This document shows, one piece after another, positions 36,049 through 44,363 of a stretch of DNA of 64,000 bases; the first letter of the stretch is position 1, and each line of letters opens with the position of its first letter. Position numbers and translations under genes: made by a program. The stretch covers positions 98,719-162,718 of the forward strand of contig JAHHII010000010.1 in NCBI GenBank assembly GCA_019358855.1, given 5' to 3'. The notes beneath the pieces are model-generated. The model had not been told where the DNA came from. It worked only from the letters and a program-made list of their open reading frames with translations, and searched no databases. The stretch is from Timaviella obliquedivisa GSE-PSE-MK23-08B. GTDB lineage: Bacteria > Cyanobacteriota > Cyanobacteriia > Elainellales > Elainellaceae.

Positions 36049-36268
36049 TTTCTCCGCTTCAAACATCTTATCCACAGCCGCAAGATTCAACAATAATTAA
36101 ATTTTTCATTGCTGAATAATCAAAATGCTGCCCTATCAGTCCAATTAAGGCACCTTGAATTATCGCCTTCTAAGCTTCTGTCGCTTTAATTAGCCCAAAT
36201 CAGTTGCAGTTAACTAGCAACTGAATCGGCAAAATTCTTAATTTCTTGAAGAAGCTGGAACTCTGTGT

Positions 36269-36946
36269 TCAAAGATGAATTTGGCTCAGGATGATGCGAA
36301 GGCGATCGTAATCATCTTTAAGTAAAATGCTAAGCGATCGCCCGGCCTCAACCAGCCAAGCTCGATCTGCCTTGCGAAGCTGATAAATCTCTCGAATGGC
36401 AGCAGCGACTAACCCATCCACCGGAGCCCCCGCAACCTGAAGCAAGGTTCGTAGAAAATCAAGCTGATCGCTGAACCGAATGATTTCTTCTGACTCACAA
36501 TAGTAGACTGCCTGATGGATCTGGGGAGGGCGCGGCGGCAAGTGTTGGTAAATAGTAGCGTTTTCCACCGTTCGACCAGCACCATTCTTACCATTGCAAC
36601 CGGGCGGCAAGAAGCCCACGATCGCGGCTCGAAACTCGGTTTTCAACATTGCAAAAATTTGGGGCTGCTGCTCCCGCAAGTCTTGCAGCGACAGCCCTAA
36701 GGCTCGGGCTCGATGCACCGAGTCGATCGGGCTTGTCGTAACGTGATACACCACTGCATAGATCTGGTTGCCTGACTCCTCATCACTAGCCTTAACCCAG
36801 CTTCCAAAAGGCGGCATTACCGCAAAGCTCAAGTCTTCAGGTTCCAAACATTGCGCCAAAAATTCTGTTGTGGCAGTTTCAATCACCTCAGCAATGTAGC
36901 TAGGCGATCGATTTTGAGTACTGAACTGAGGCAGGGGTAACCGCAT
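36269..36946 (-). CDS. HAS-barrel domain protein
   Basis: A 225-residue cyanobacterial protein whose N-terminal part (about 12-110) has the HAS-barrel look: an IAEVIETATTEFLAQCLE opening, MPPFGSWVKA and VHRARALGLSLQDLREQQPQIF. The HAS barrel is shared by HerA helicases and F1 ATP synthases, but no ATPase motor follows; the C-terminal half is helical (LRKADRAWLVEAGRSLSILLKDDYDRLR). Function unknown. It lies six bases after ndhS on the same strand, so the two are surely co-transcribed. Confidence 0.65.
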   Translation of the reverse strand: MRLPLPQFSTQNRSPSYIAEVIETATTEFLAQCLEPEDLSFAVMPPFGSWVKASDEESGNQIYAVVYHVTTSPIDSVHRARALGLSLQDLREQQPQIFAMLKTEFRAAIVGFLPPGCNGKNGAGRTVENATIYQHLPPRPPQIHQAVYYCESEEIIRFSDQLDFLRTLLQVAGAPVDGLVAAAIREIYQLRKADRAWLVEAGRSLSILLKDDYDRLRIILSQIHL

Positions 36947-36952
36947 TACACT

Positions 36953-37147
36953 CTACTTTTTACCCCGTCCGGCAGTCGCATCTACTAATTCAAGCTCAGA
37001 CGGACGAAAGGTAATTAGTTTATCCCAGTTGCCGCCTTCAAATAAAACTGCAACTAGCCCACTACTTACCCGCTGTACCAACCCTTGATATCCGTAGTAA
37101 ATATCGTTAACGTTTTTTACCCGAACGGCTGAACCCGGAAGAATCAT
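36953..37147 (-). CDS. ndhS: NAD(P)H dehydrogenase-like complex subunit S
   Basis: Small SH3-like subunit of the cyanobacterial NDH-1 complex at the ferredoxin-docking site, needed for cyclic electron flow. The 64-residue protein matches the family: [45 protein letters not shown]. It starts the two-gene unit with the HAS-barrel gene. Confidence 0.93.
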   Translation of the reverse strand: MILPGSAVRVKNVNDIYYGYQGLVQRVSSGLVAVLFEGGNWDKLITFRPSELELVDATAGRGKK

Positions 37148-37215
37148 AATGTCTTTGGAGGATTGAGAAGTTACTTGTATTTAGGTTAAAACATTTCTGT
37201 CAAATGTTGTAGATT

Positions 37216-37665
37216 CTATGTCTCAACCACTTTTGTGGAAAGGCTGACCCAGGCTCCTGAGGCTATTTGCCCAATGATATATACGTCAATTGTGATGGTG
37301 CCAACTCGATACACCTCGACAGAACTTAAGTGCTGCTCCAGCCATTGAAGCAAGGTCTGGAACCGCTGTATCCTCTGCTTATCTGCGTCTTCATGCCAAT
37401 CTTGGGGTTGAATCGCTGAAGCGAAAAAGTTTTCCATGCTGATTGTTTCTACAAAGGCATTTTTATCATGCTCTGTAAGTTGCAGAAGCTCGCTTGTAGA
37501 TGGAGAATTAGCGCGATCGGGCAACTGTAAAACCTTAAAGGGGTAATCAGACTCGCTCATCCAAGTCAACCCTTCAACAATCGCCTTTAAAGACGCTACG
37601 GCAGACTCTTCATCAGGATTAGAAGTAGAGAATTTAAGATCGGGGACAACTTCAGCTTGAGACAT
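37216..37665 (-). CDS. nuiA: NuiA-family nuclease inhibitor
   Basis: It resembles NuiA, the Anabaena inhibitor that binds the sugar-non-specific nuclease NucA. Shared landmarks are MSESDYPF (36-43), the PQDWHEDAD segment (87-95), VYRVGTITIDVYIIG (118-132) and the C-terminal end STKVVET. The 149-residue protein has a slightly longer N-terminus than NuiA. No nucA-like nuclease lies beside it. It starts 22 bases after the TAXI gene stop, so it is probably in the same transcript. Confidence 0.85.
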   Translation of the reverse strand: MSQAEVVPDLKFSTSNPDEESAVASLKAIVEGLTWMSESDYPFKVLQLPDRANSPSTSELLQLTEHDKNAFVETISMENFFASAIQPQDWHEDADKQRIQRFQTLLQWLEQHLSSVEVYRVGTITIDVYIIGQIASGAWVSLSTKVVET

Positions 37666-37687
37666 ATCTAGTAGAGGGAAGATAAGG

Positions 37688-38980
37688 CTAGTCGTTTTCT
37701 AAAGTGGAACGTAGATTGATTAATACGATCTCTCGGTGGCGTACTGTACTAATTGCCACCTCCCAAGGAAAAGTAAAAGACTGAAATGATTCAGGTGAAA
37801 TTCGATCCTGGTCTAAATCCACCACGACCTTACGCAGAATTTCAAACAGTTTATGTCTGACTGACTGCAACTGCTCTAGATCATTAACAGAATGCACCTG
37901 TTCAACCAGTTCTAAAATCTCCAAGTTGTACATATCTGCGCGATCCTTTTGGTTATTGAGCAACCACGATCGCAATTGCCACAAAGCCGAGACGCAAATT
38001 GCACTCACAGAGGTCACCAGTCCTAAGAACTCTGAGTTCGCCATCAAAAAGTTGGGGCGCTCCTGTTCATAGTAAGCCTTTGCTCCAGAGTGTAGAGGAA
38101 TCCCTAAGTTCTGCCCTGCCTCAGGCAAACGCATTAAGGCAGAGCGAGGGTAAATCGTTACCATTTCATTACGAAACTCAAATAAGGTTTGAGTGATTGC
38201 TTGTACCACACTGCTATCAACCTGTTTATGGGTCACTAAGACGGCTCGAACTGCGGCGGCTGTCAAATCTTGAGAAGGGATTGGGGTGGCTCCGTCGTAG
38301 GTACCTATGGGAATCTGGGTTGCTTCTAGAATGGGTAAAGAAAGCCGCAGAGAATCAACCTGATCAATTGGCAGTAACTTAGTCTGGCTATTGGCCAACA
38401 GACGGCTTATAGAAGGGTTGCCGATCGCAATCACCCGAAAAACGGCATCTACCTTTCCTTGAAGCAGAGCCTCATAAGCGCGATCGGGCGGCAGCAAGAT
38501 GGCAGTCAGATTGCGTTCGGACAAGCCAAAATGAGGACTAATCGACCAAAAAAGATTGTAAGAGCCGCTGCCTTTGGGCATGAGTGCTACTCGCCGACCT
38601 TTTAAGTCACTGATTTTTTCAATGCCAGACTTTTTGCTCACAATCAGGTGAAATACCTCTGGGAAGAGATATGCCACTGCTCGAACTGAAGGCTGAGGAG
38701 GCGTATCACTTTGAACGATCGCCAATTCCACCCGCTTCTGTTCTAATAAATCTTGGTTTTGCTGAGCTCCCTTTGTCGCAACCACAGTAATCCGAATTTT
38801 TGGCTGATGTCGAGCCACCACAGTTGCCAATGCCTGAGCAAAAGCATAGTACTCGCCATCTGAGCTACCTGTGGCAATGGTGACATGCTGAACTTGCCGC
38901 TGTTGTAGCCACTGAACAGAGAAGGCGATCGTTGCCACAATGCTAATGACCAAAACAGGGAGGGCAAACTTAACTTTCAT
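37688..38980 (-). CDS. TAXI-family solute receptor with extra C-terminal membrane helix
   Basis: The 430-residue protein has an N-terminal signal/anchor helix (5-24), a periplasmic substrate-binding domain of the TAXI type (VTIATGSSDGEYYAFAQAL, then GRRVALMPKGSGSYN and LLQGKVDAVF, about 32-310), a second membrane helix at 318-336 and a cytoplasmic tail of about 90 residues (LELVEQVHSVNDLEQLQSV...). No TRAP membrane subunits are nearby. The domain order suggests a membrane-tethered sensor rather than a transport receptor; that is inference. Confidence 0.8.
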   Translation of the reverse strand: MKVKFALPVLVISIVATIAFSVQWLQQRQVQHVTIATGSSDGEYYAFAQALATVVARHQPKIRITVVATKGAQQNQDLLEQKRVELAIVQSDTPPQPSVRAVAYLFPEVFHLIVSKKSGIEKISDLKGRRVALMPKGSGSYNLFWSISPHFGLSERNLTAILLPPDRAYEALLQGKVDAVFRVIAIGNPSISRLLANSQTKLLPIDQVDSLRLSLPILEATQIPIGTYDGATPIPSQDLTAAAVRAVLVTHKQVDSSVVQAITQTLFEFRNEMVTIYPRSALMRLPEAGQNLGIPLHSGAKAYYEQERPNFLMANSEFLGLVTSVSAICVSALWQLRSWLLNNQKDRADMYNLEILELVEQVHSVNDLEQLQSVRHKLFEILRKVVVDLDQDRISPESFQSFTFPWEVAISTVRHREIVLINLRSTLEND

Positions 38981-39048
38981 AGGAACGAGTCAATGGAAAA
39001 CGATAGGCAGCCATGCCAACCCTCGAATAAGCCCACTTGAAACTTATG

Positions 39049-40476
39049 TCACCTTGGCTGAACCGCATAGCGTTGTGAAGGAATTAATCGCTCTACACCT
39101 GCCTTTCCTTGAGCAGTCTTATTAATTCGTTCACGTTTAAGCACCAATCCAGCAATGCCACCCGCAGCTAAGATGTAAATTGGGTTAACCATGGCATTAA
39201 TGAGACAATCTACCATGTACAAAGCGGTCATCAGAGCAACCACTGTGGCTGAAGCAACTTTTTTGTTTGCCCACAATCTTGCAGGATACCGCATCCAAAA
39301 TAAGCTCAATGTCGGTAGCAGCATCGTTACAAAAAGGCTGACTAAACCCACAGTTCCATTTTGTCCAAAGATATTAATCCAAAGGCTATCAGGAATAGTT
39401 AGCTGACTACCATCGGGTCCAAAAATTAGGGCACGTCCGTATCCGCCCCACCCGAAGATTATTCTCTCTCTGGCTTTAGCTGAAAGAAGTTCCTCATTGT
39501 TAAACCGGAACTCCAAAGATCCTACGCGATCTTCTGGCAAGACCCTAGAGAGTGACTCAACAATTTGATCAGCAACGTAGGTTCCCGATACGGCATTGAT
39601 GTAAAGATAAACGACTATTCCAGCAATCAAGAGGAAAGCTGGAGCCGCAGTCCGCAGGTTTTTGCCAACAAATAGAATTGCAATACCGCCTGCCAAAAGA
39701 GCATAAGCGCCGGTAGAGCGAGTCAGAATAAACGTGACAAACAATGCGCCTACCAGCCACTTAATAGGAATATTCCATAAGTGTTTGACTGTTCCAGTCT
39801 GCCAAAGCCAAATTCCAACCAACGTCGCCGCCATCATGAAGGCTCCGACTGCCAGACCGTGGCTTAGAAAAACGGTTGGTCGGTAGCCACCTAGCCGAAT
39901 CGTTTGGCTAAAGTCAGAGCCTGGAGTTCCTCCATAGATAATTCGATGAAGTTGAGGACTCAGCCGCATTTCAAATAGACAAAGGGGAATGTAGGAAAGA
40001 CCTCCCACAAAAATTCCGATCGCCAATTCGCGCATTCCATTCAAACTATTAAGGTAAATACGCCCTAAAAAATAGGGAATGCCCCAAGTTACAGTTTGAC
40101 CCAAAACTGCAGCCATGCCATCGTAAGGCCCCAAATCATTCGCTAGAGAAGAGGCGAAAGGAGAGACACACCAAATTACAATAGGAACGTCTATCCAACT
40201 GAATCGGAAGCTATTGAAGCGCCCCACGTCAAAGATAAAAGTTGCAAGCAAAATACCATAGCAAGTTGCTGCTATTTTGTCATAGTCAGGTATCCCAGGA
40301 ATCGGCAATACGGCTTGGGGCAAATATAACCAAGCCACAATGAAGCTGATGACGATCGCTCGACGCGCAGGGTACCGGGAAAATAAGTAAATAACGACAG
40401 GAATCCAGCCAAACATTACTAGCGGAACTAGGAGGTTTGGACTAGCAAATGGATTACCACCAAAAATAAATCCCAT
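39049..40476 (-). CDS. O-antigen polymerase/ligase-like membrane protein
   Basis: A 475-residue protein with about 11 hydrophobic segments and a large loop after about residue 290, the layout of Wzy/WaaL-type glycan polymerases. Weak family motifs: the segment PRTVF-like (GGYRPTVFLSHG) and a late hydrophilic loop with ERIIFGWGGYGRA, which resembles the H-x6-G loop region of O-antigen ligases. It belongs to the polysaccharide block with the glycosyltransferase at 40597 and the flippase at 43002. Confidence 0.72.
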   Translation of the reverse strand: MGFIFGGNPFASPNLLVPLVMFGWIPVVIYLFSRYPARRAIVISFIVAWLYLPQAVLPIPGIPDYDKIAATCYGILLATFIFDVGRFNSFRFSWIDVPIVIWCVSPFASSLANDLGPYDGMAAVLGQTVTWGIPYFLGRIYLNSLNGMRELAIGIFVGGLSYIPLCLFEMRLSPQLHRIIYGGTPGSDFSQTIRLGGYRPTVFLSHGLAVGAFMMAATLVGIWLWQTGTVKHLWNIPIKWLVGALFVTFILTRSTGAYALLAGGIAILFVGKNLRTAAPAFLLIAGIVVYLYINAVSGTYVADQIVESLSRVLPEDRVGSLEFRFNNEELLSAKARERIIFGWGGYGRALIFGPDGSQLTIPDSLWINIFGQNGTVGLVSLFVTMLLPTLSLFWMRYPARLWANKKVASATVVALMTALYMVDCLINAMVNPIYILAAGGIAGLVLKRERINKTAQGKAGVERLIPSQRYAVQPR

Positions 40477-40517
40477 AGGTTATTTAAGTCTTCGACTTTT
40501 TGAAACTAAGCTTCTTT

Positions 40518-40555
40518 CTCAAACGATTTTCCCTAGCTCAAACGATTTGCCCTAA
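40518..40555. repeat. 19-bp tandem duplication (17/19 identical)
   Basis: CTCAAACGATTTTCCCTAG followed directly by CTCAAACGATTTGCCCTAA, between the polymerase start and the next gene's stop. Confidence 0.85.
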
Positions 40556-40596
40556 CTGCCCGGCAAGACCCTTCCAGCTTGTGCTTCATCGTAATC

Positions 40597-41742
40597 CTAA
40601 AGCACAGATATCGGCAAGCCTAAGGTCGGCTTAGGGTCTTGACGATCTGAGTCTTCTTTATGACTGTGTTCAATCGCCTTGCATAAGGCAGCTTCAAACA
40701 AATCAGTCGCATCATCCCAAGAATACTGAACGACAGTTTGGTAAGCGGCATCAGACATCTCCCGCCACTGCAAATCTGAGAGAGCCAACACCTTCTCAAG
40801 TCCTTCAGCCAGCTTTTGAGCATCGCCAATCGGCGCAAGATATCCATTCACGCCAGATTTAATTAAATCAATCGATCCGCCAACCTCACTGGATACAACT
40901 GGACAGCGACAAGCCATGGCTTCAACAACAGTCAACCCAAACCCTTCACTTAAGCTGCCACAGAGCCACACATCACAACTAGCATAAATATCTTTGATGT
41001 CATGCTGGTCGGGGAGCTGGGTAAAGGTTGTGTTAGCAGGTAAAGGCAGTTCTGAGACTGGCTCGTTGGAGCCAAAGGCAATAATTCGCAAATTTGGAAT
41101 TTTTTGAGCTACTTGGGCGATCGCCTCAAAGCTAACTTTACAGCCTTTCCAAGCAGCCTGAGCGTACATAATACCCACAGTTGGCACAGATTGTTTGCCT
41201 CGTAGAGGTGCGTAAAACTGCTGGGTATCTACACTGTTAAAAACCAAAGACGTGTCGGCATCCCCATACTCAGTCCGCATCAAATCAACTAACCACTTAG
41301 AAATGACAATTTTATGAAAAGGCAATAAGTAAGTTGCTTTGACCCGTTCAACAGGCAAATAGTCAAAAACTTCATGGTGTTGAACAAAATAAGCTTTTGC
41401 TCCTTTTGCCGGAGACCAATGAGCCATCCATTCAGCAGTTTCCCACCAGGTTGCAATAACCACGTCAGCATCAGGGACATCAGCTTCAGTGACCTTGCAA
41501 CCTTCTTTAACAACTTTGTAGGGCACGTCGATCGTATCAAAATAAGAAAGTCCCCGTTTGACGGGCTTGAGCCAGCCTTCCCCTTGAAGAATTCGAGCAA
41601 GTCGCCTGCGGCGAGAGGGTTTATTAATAGTAGACACAACAGAGATCTGATGACCTCGTTGTTTGAGGCGCTCTGCATAGATTGCAGCAACTCGCATACC
41701 GCCACTTAATCCACCGTCGGGCAGAACAAAAGTAATTCTCAT
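40597..41742 (-). CDS. family 4 glycosyltransferase
   Basis: A 381-residue GT4 (GT-B fold) enzyme. The N-terminal acceptor domain begins MRITFVLPDGGLSGGMRVAAIYAERL, and the C-terminal donor domain has GSLSEGFGLTVVEAMACRCPVVSSEVGG, the E-x7-E motif of the family. Its start ATG is preceded by a 14-bp tandem duplication that creates an overlapping mini-ORF (see the repeat entry). It lies 121 bases upstream of the polymerase gene and probably shares its transcript. Confidence 0.9.
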   Translation of the reverse strand: MRITFVLPDGGLSGGMRVAAIYAERLKQRGHQISVVSTINKPSRRRRLARILQGEGWLKPVKRGLSYFDTIDVPYKVVKEGCKVTEADVPDADVVIATWWETAEWMAHWSPAKGAKAYFVQHHEVFDYLPVERVKATYLLPFHKIVISKWLVDLMRTEYGDADTSLVFNSVDTQQFYAPLRGKQSVPTVGIMYAQAAWKGCKVSFEAIAQVAQKIPNLRIIAFGSNEPVSELPLPANTTFTQLPDQHDIKDIYASCDVWLCGSLSEGFGLTVVEAMACRCPVVSSEVGGSIDLIKSGVNGYLAPIGDAQKLAEGLEKVLALSDLQWREMSDAAYQTVVQYSWDDATDLFEAALCKAIEHSHKEDSDRQDPKPTLGLPISVL

Positions 41743-41761
41743 ACAGCAATTCTCATACAGA
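41734..41761 (-). repeat. 14-bp tandem duplication across a start codon
   Basis: AATTCTCATACAGC at 41734-41747 is repeated at 41748-41761 (last base differs). On the minus strand this gives two ATGs 14 bases apart. The upstream ATG (41756) reads M-R-I-A-V-stop, and its TGA overlaps the real ATG at 41742 as ATGA. Confidence 0.85.
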
Positions 41762-42059
41762 AAGACTCGAAGTGAAGGAAGGATGCAGCAGTGAACCTCA
41801 CATCTAAATTGGGACTAAGCTGCCGGAGGCGTTTAGATAGACCCATTCAGAGCAAACCCAGTATAAGAGGAGAGTTTGTCCCTCTCTCGTATTTTTCATT
41901 ACTCATACAGTGACCTTATACGCTGATCTTGCTCCATCGTCCGGTCATAAACCATGAGTTTAAGGTAAATTTTTGACTTTTCTACGTAAAAACTCCAAGT
42001 AGAAATTCTAAGTAATCAAAAATCAAGACTTTTTTCACTCCGGCTCTCAGCTTCATTGA

Positions 42060-42620
42060 TAGCTTTGGTTTTAAAAAAAATCTACTCTTCCGCGAAACAA
42101 TGAAAGCTGCACCATTGATGCGACCTTCTGTAATAGACACATACATAGGTTCAAACATAGGTTCAAAAGGAGGCGCTTCAACTTGAGAATCTGCATCTAA
42201 AAGAATTCATCAAAAGCTTTTTTCGCGCCCAAGTTCTTATCTGCCAAATCGCTAGAATGCTAATTATCAAAGTACATGACGACTTTATCCTGTATGAAAG
42301 GGCACAGAACCGCAAAACTATCGACTGTCGAAGAGTACAAATCACAATCCACCATAATGACGCTGGCTTTCTTGATTTGTTACTGTTGTACTAACTCAGG
42401 GATTAGGGTGTTACAAAACCAACTCTTGGTCAGAAAAGTCCGTAATCGACTTCTTTTAGGGTCAAGATGCCCTTTGTAAACTCAACCCCAGCTTGAGTTC
42501 TCCAGGTTTCCACACTCTTCCATCTTTAGTAGCTGCGATCGCAGGCATTCCTTCAAAAGAATCAAACCCACATCACCGGACATGATCAAGTCTTATGTTC
42601 ATTGCTAGAAGTCCTAGGAT
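42060..42620 (-). pseudogene. decayed TylF-type (macrocin O-methyltransferase family) gene
   Basis: The minus strand shows TylF family blocks in different frames: FDSFEGMPAI with GRVWKPGELK (42567-42480), ASVIMVDCDLYSSTVDSF with FIQDKVVMYFDN (about 42370-42263), SSDLADKNLGAKKAFDEF, and GRINGAAFIVSRKSRF near 42090. A TAG at 42260-42262 replaces the expected Trp after FDN; at least two frameshifts and a stop near 42480 break the gene, and the N-terminal SAM-binding part is missing. A 12-bp tandem duplication (42144-42167) lies within. It looks like a lost polysaccharide-modifying methyltransferase. Confidence 0.75.
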
Positions 42621-42631
42621 TTCTTGAAAAA

Positions 42632-42653
42632 ACAGTGCTATGGATAGCACTGT
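42632..42653 (-). terminator. terminator-like hairpin, minus strand
   Basis: Perfect 10-bp inverted repeat ACAGTGCTAT-CC-ATAGCACTGT on the minus strand, followed by TTTTTT. No minus-strand gene lies between it and the flippase start, so it may end a short unannotated RNA or be a relic of a deleted gene. The remaining spacer to 43001 shows only a small GTAGGA/TCCTAC hairpin near 42915. Confidence 0.5.
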
Positions 42654-43001
42654 ATACTCCTCACAACCTATTCATTGCCCCAGAAGAAACCACCAAAAAA
42701 GATTAAAGAAATGGTGAATTTATCGATTTAGTGTGACAAGCTTTAGCATCGAAAACCTCAACTTGTTTTTCTTATCTTAACGTTGTGCTATTCAATAGAT
42801 TGAGTGGATGTGAAAATGCGCGTTTGTTCGTGCCAGAAACGCTAAGCTGAAACTAGAAAAAACTAGGATACATTCACAAGAATAAATGTAACCAGATAGA
42901 GTTCTTTTCTGTAGGAAAATCCTACCCTGCTGCCATTAACCTGGACTTTTCTAAGCCAGGCTGCCTCTAGATCTCTATTGCTCATTCAGTGTTGCAAAAC
43001 C

Positions 43002-44339
43002 ATGCCATCTATTAAACAACTTGCGCTGCGGGGCACATTTTGGACGGTCGCCAGCTATGGCATCTCTCAGATTCTTCGGTTTGGCTCCAACTTAATTTTG
43101 ACCCGTCTTTTGTTCCCTGAGATCTTCGGTCTGATGTCTTTGGCTTATGTATTTATTACAGGGTTGCAGCTTTTTTCGGACTTGGGGATTCACACAAGCT
43201 TAATTCAGAATAAGCGGGGAGATGAGCCAGATTTTTTGGATACCGCGTGGACACTGCAAATTATCCGCAGTGTTGGGCTTTGGCTGTGTTGTGTAATTAT
43301 TGCCATTCCTGCTGCCAATTTTTATAAGGAGCCTGAATTAGCCTGGGTTCTGCCGATTGTAGGATTAGGGACATTAATTGGGGGCTTCCATTCTACTGGA
43401 CTCGCCTCCTTAACTCGCAGGTTAGCAGTTAAGCAAGTCTTAATATTTGAGCTAGGCGGGCAGATTATTGGACTTAGCGTAATGGTAATCTGGGCTTGGT
43501 TTGACAGAAGCATTCGGGCTTTGCTAGTAGGAACAGTGGTCGCAGCGTTGGTTCAATTAGTGTGGAGCCATATTCTTAGTCCGAATCCACCTAATCGCCT
43601 TGTTTTAGAAAAAAAAGCTGTCGGCGAAATATTTTCTTTTGGGAAATGGATCTTTCTATCGACAGTGCTAACGTTTTTTGCCATGCAGTCCGATCGCTTA
43701 ATCCTGGGCAAGTTGTTAGGGGTACAACTGCTGGGTGTTTACGGAATCGCCTTGACTTTAGCGGAGATTCCTAAACAAGTTACGTTGGCAGTGGGCGGAA
43801 AAATAGTTTTTCCGATGTTTTCAAAGTTTGTTAGTTTGCCGCGTTCCGAGTTCCGTGACAAGATTCGGCGAGGGAGACTACCTATTTTGCTAGTTACAGC
43901 ACCCGTATTAGCAATGCTGTTCAGCTTTGGGGACATTCTAATCACGACTTTGTACGACAACCGCTATGCTGACGCTGCCTGGATGATTTCGCTGTTGGCA
44001 CTCGGTATTTGGCCTCTCATCTTAACTACGACGCTTGAAGGAGCGCTGTTTGCAATGGGTAACCCAACGCCATCTACTTGGGGTAATTTCTGTAGCTTTT
44101 TAGCTCTGGCAAGTGGTATGTGGGTTGGCTTTCAACTATTTGGCGTTGTTGGAGCAGTTGCTGCGGTGCCGCTCAGCAATGTCCCTTTTTATGCAGCAGT
44201 TTCGTATGGTCTGTATCGGGAAAAACTTGATTGTTTTGACCAGGATGCCTACGCGACTGCATTACTACTGATTCTTTGTTTCATCTTTGTTGCAGCTCGA
44301 CATGTTTACGGTTTACCAATGCCGTTGTGGTCGGTCTAA
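43002..44339 (+). CDS. oligosaccharide flippase (Wzx/RfbX-like)
   Basis: A 445-residue MATE/MOP-superfamily exporter with about 12-14 membrane helices, opening MPSIKQLALRGTFWTVASYG and with LILTRLLFPEIFGLMSLAYVF and GVYGIALTLAEIP. It moves lipid-linked glycan units across the inner membrane. The ATG at 43002 is preferred to a TTG eight codons earlier. It is the only + strand gene of the block and is convergent with the glycosyltransferase at 44364 (24 bases apart). Confidence 0.88.
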   Translation: MPSIKQLALRGTFWTVASYGISQILRFGSNLILTRLLFPEIFGLMSLAYVFITGLQLFSDLGIHTSLIQNKRGDEPDFLDTAWTLQIIRSVGLWLCCVIIAIPAANFYKEPELAWVLPIVGLGTLIGGFHSTGLASLTRRLAVKQVLIFELGGQIIGLSVMVIWAWFDRSIRALLVGTVVAALVQLVWSHILSPNPPNRLVLEKKAVGEIFSFGKWIFLSTVLTFFAMQSDRLILGKLLGVQLLGVYGIALTLAEIPKQVTLAVGGKIVFPMFSKFVSLPRSEFRDKIRRGRLPILLVTAPVLAMLFSFGDILITTLYDNRYADAAWMISLLALGIWPLILTTTLEGALFAMGNPTPSTWGNFCSFLALASGMWVGFQLFGVVGAVAAVPLSNVPFYAAVSYGLYREKLDCFDQDAYATALLLILCFIFVAARHVYGLPMPLWSV

Positions 44340-44363
44340 ATCGATCTCTAAAGTCAATAGCTC

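Noticed and set aside
42276..42479. 67-codon + strand frame in the polysaccharide spacer
   Set aside because: It is antisense to the recognisable TylF-type blocks of the pseudogene.
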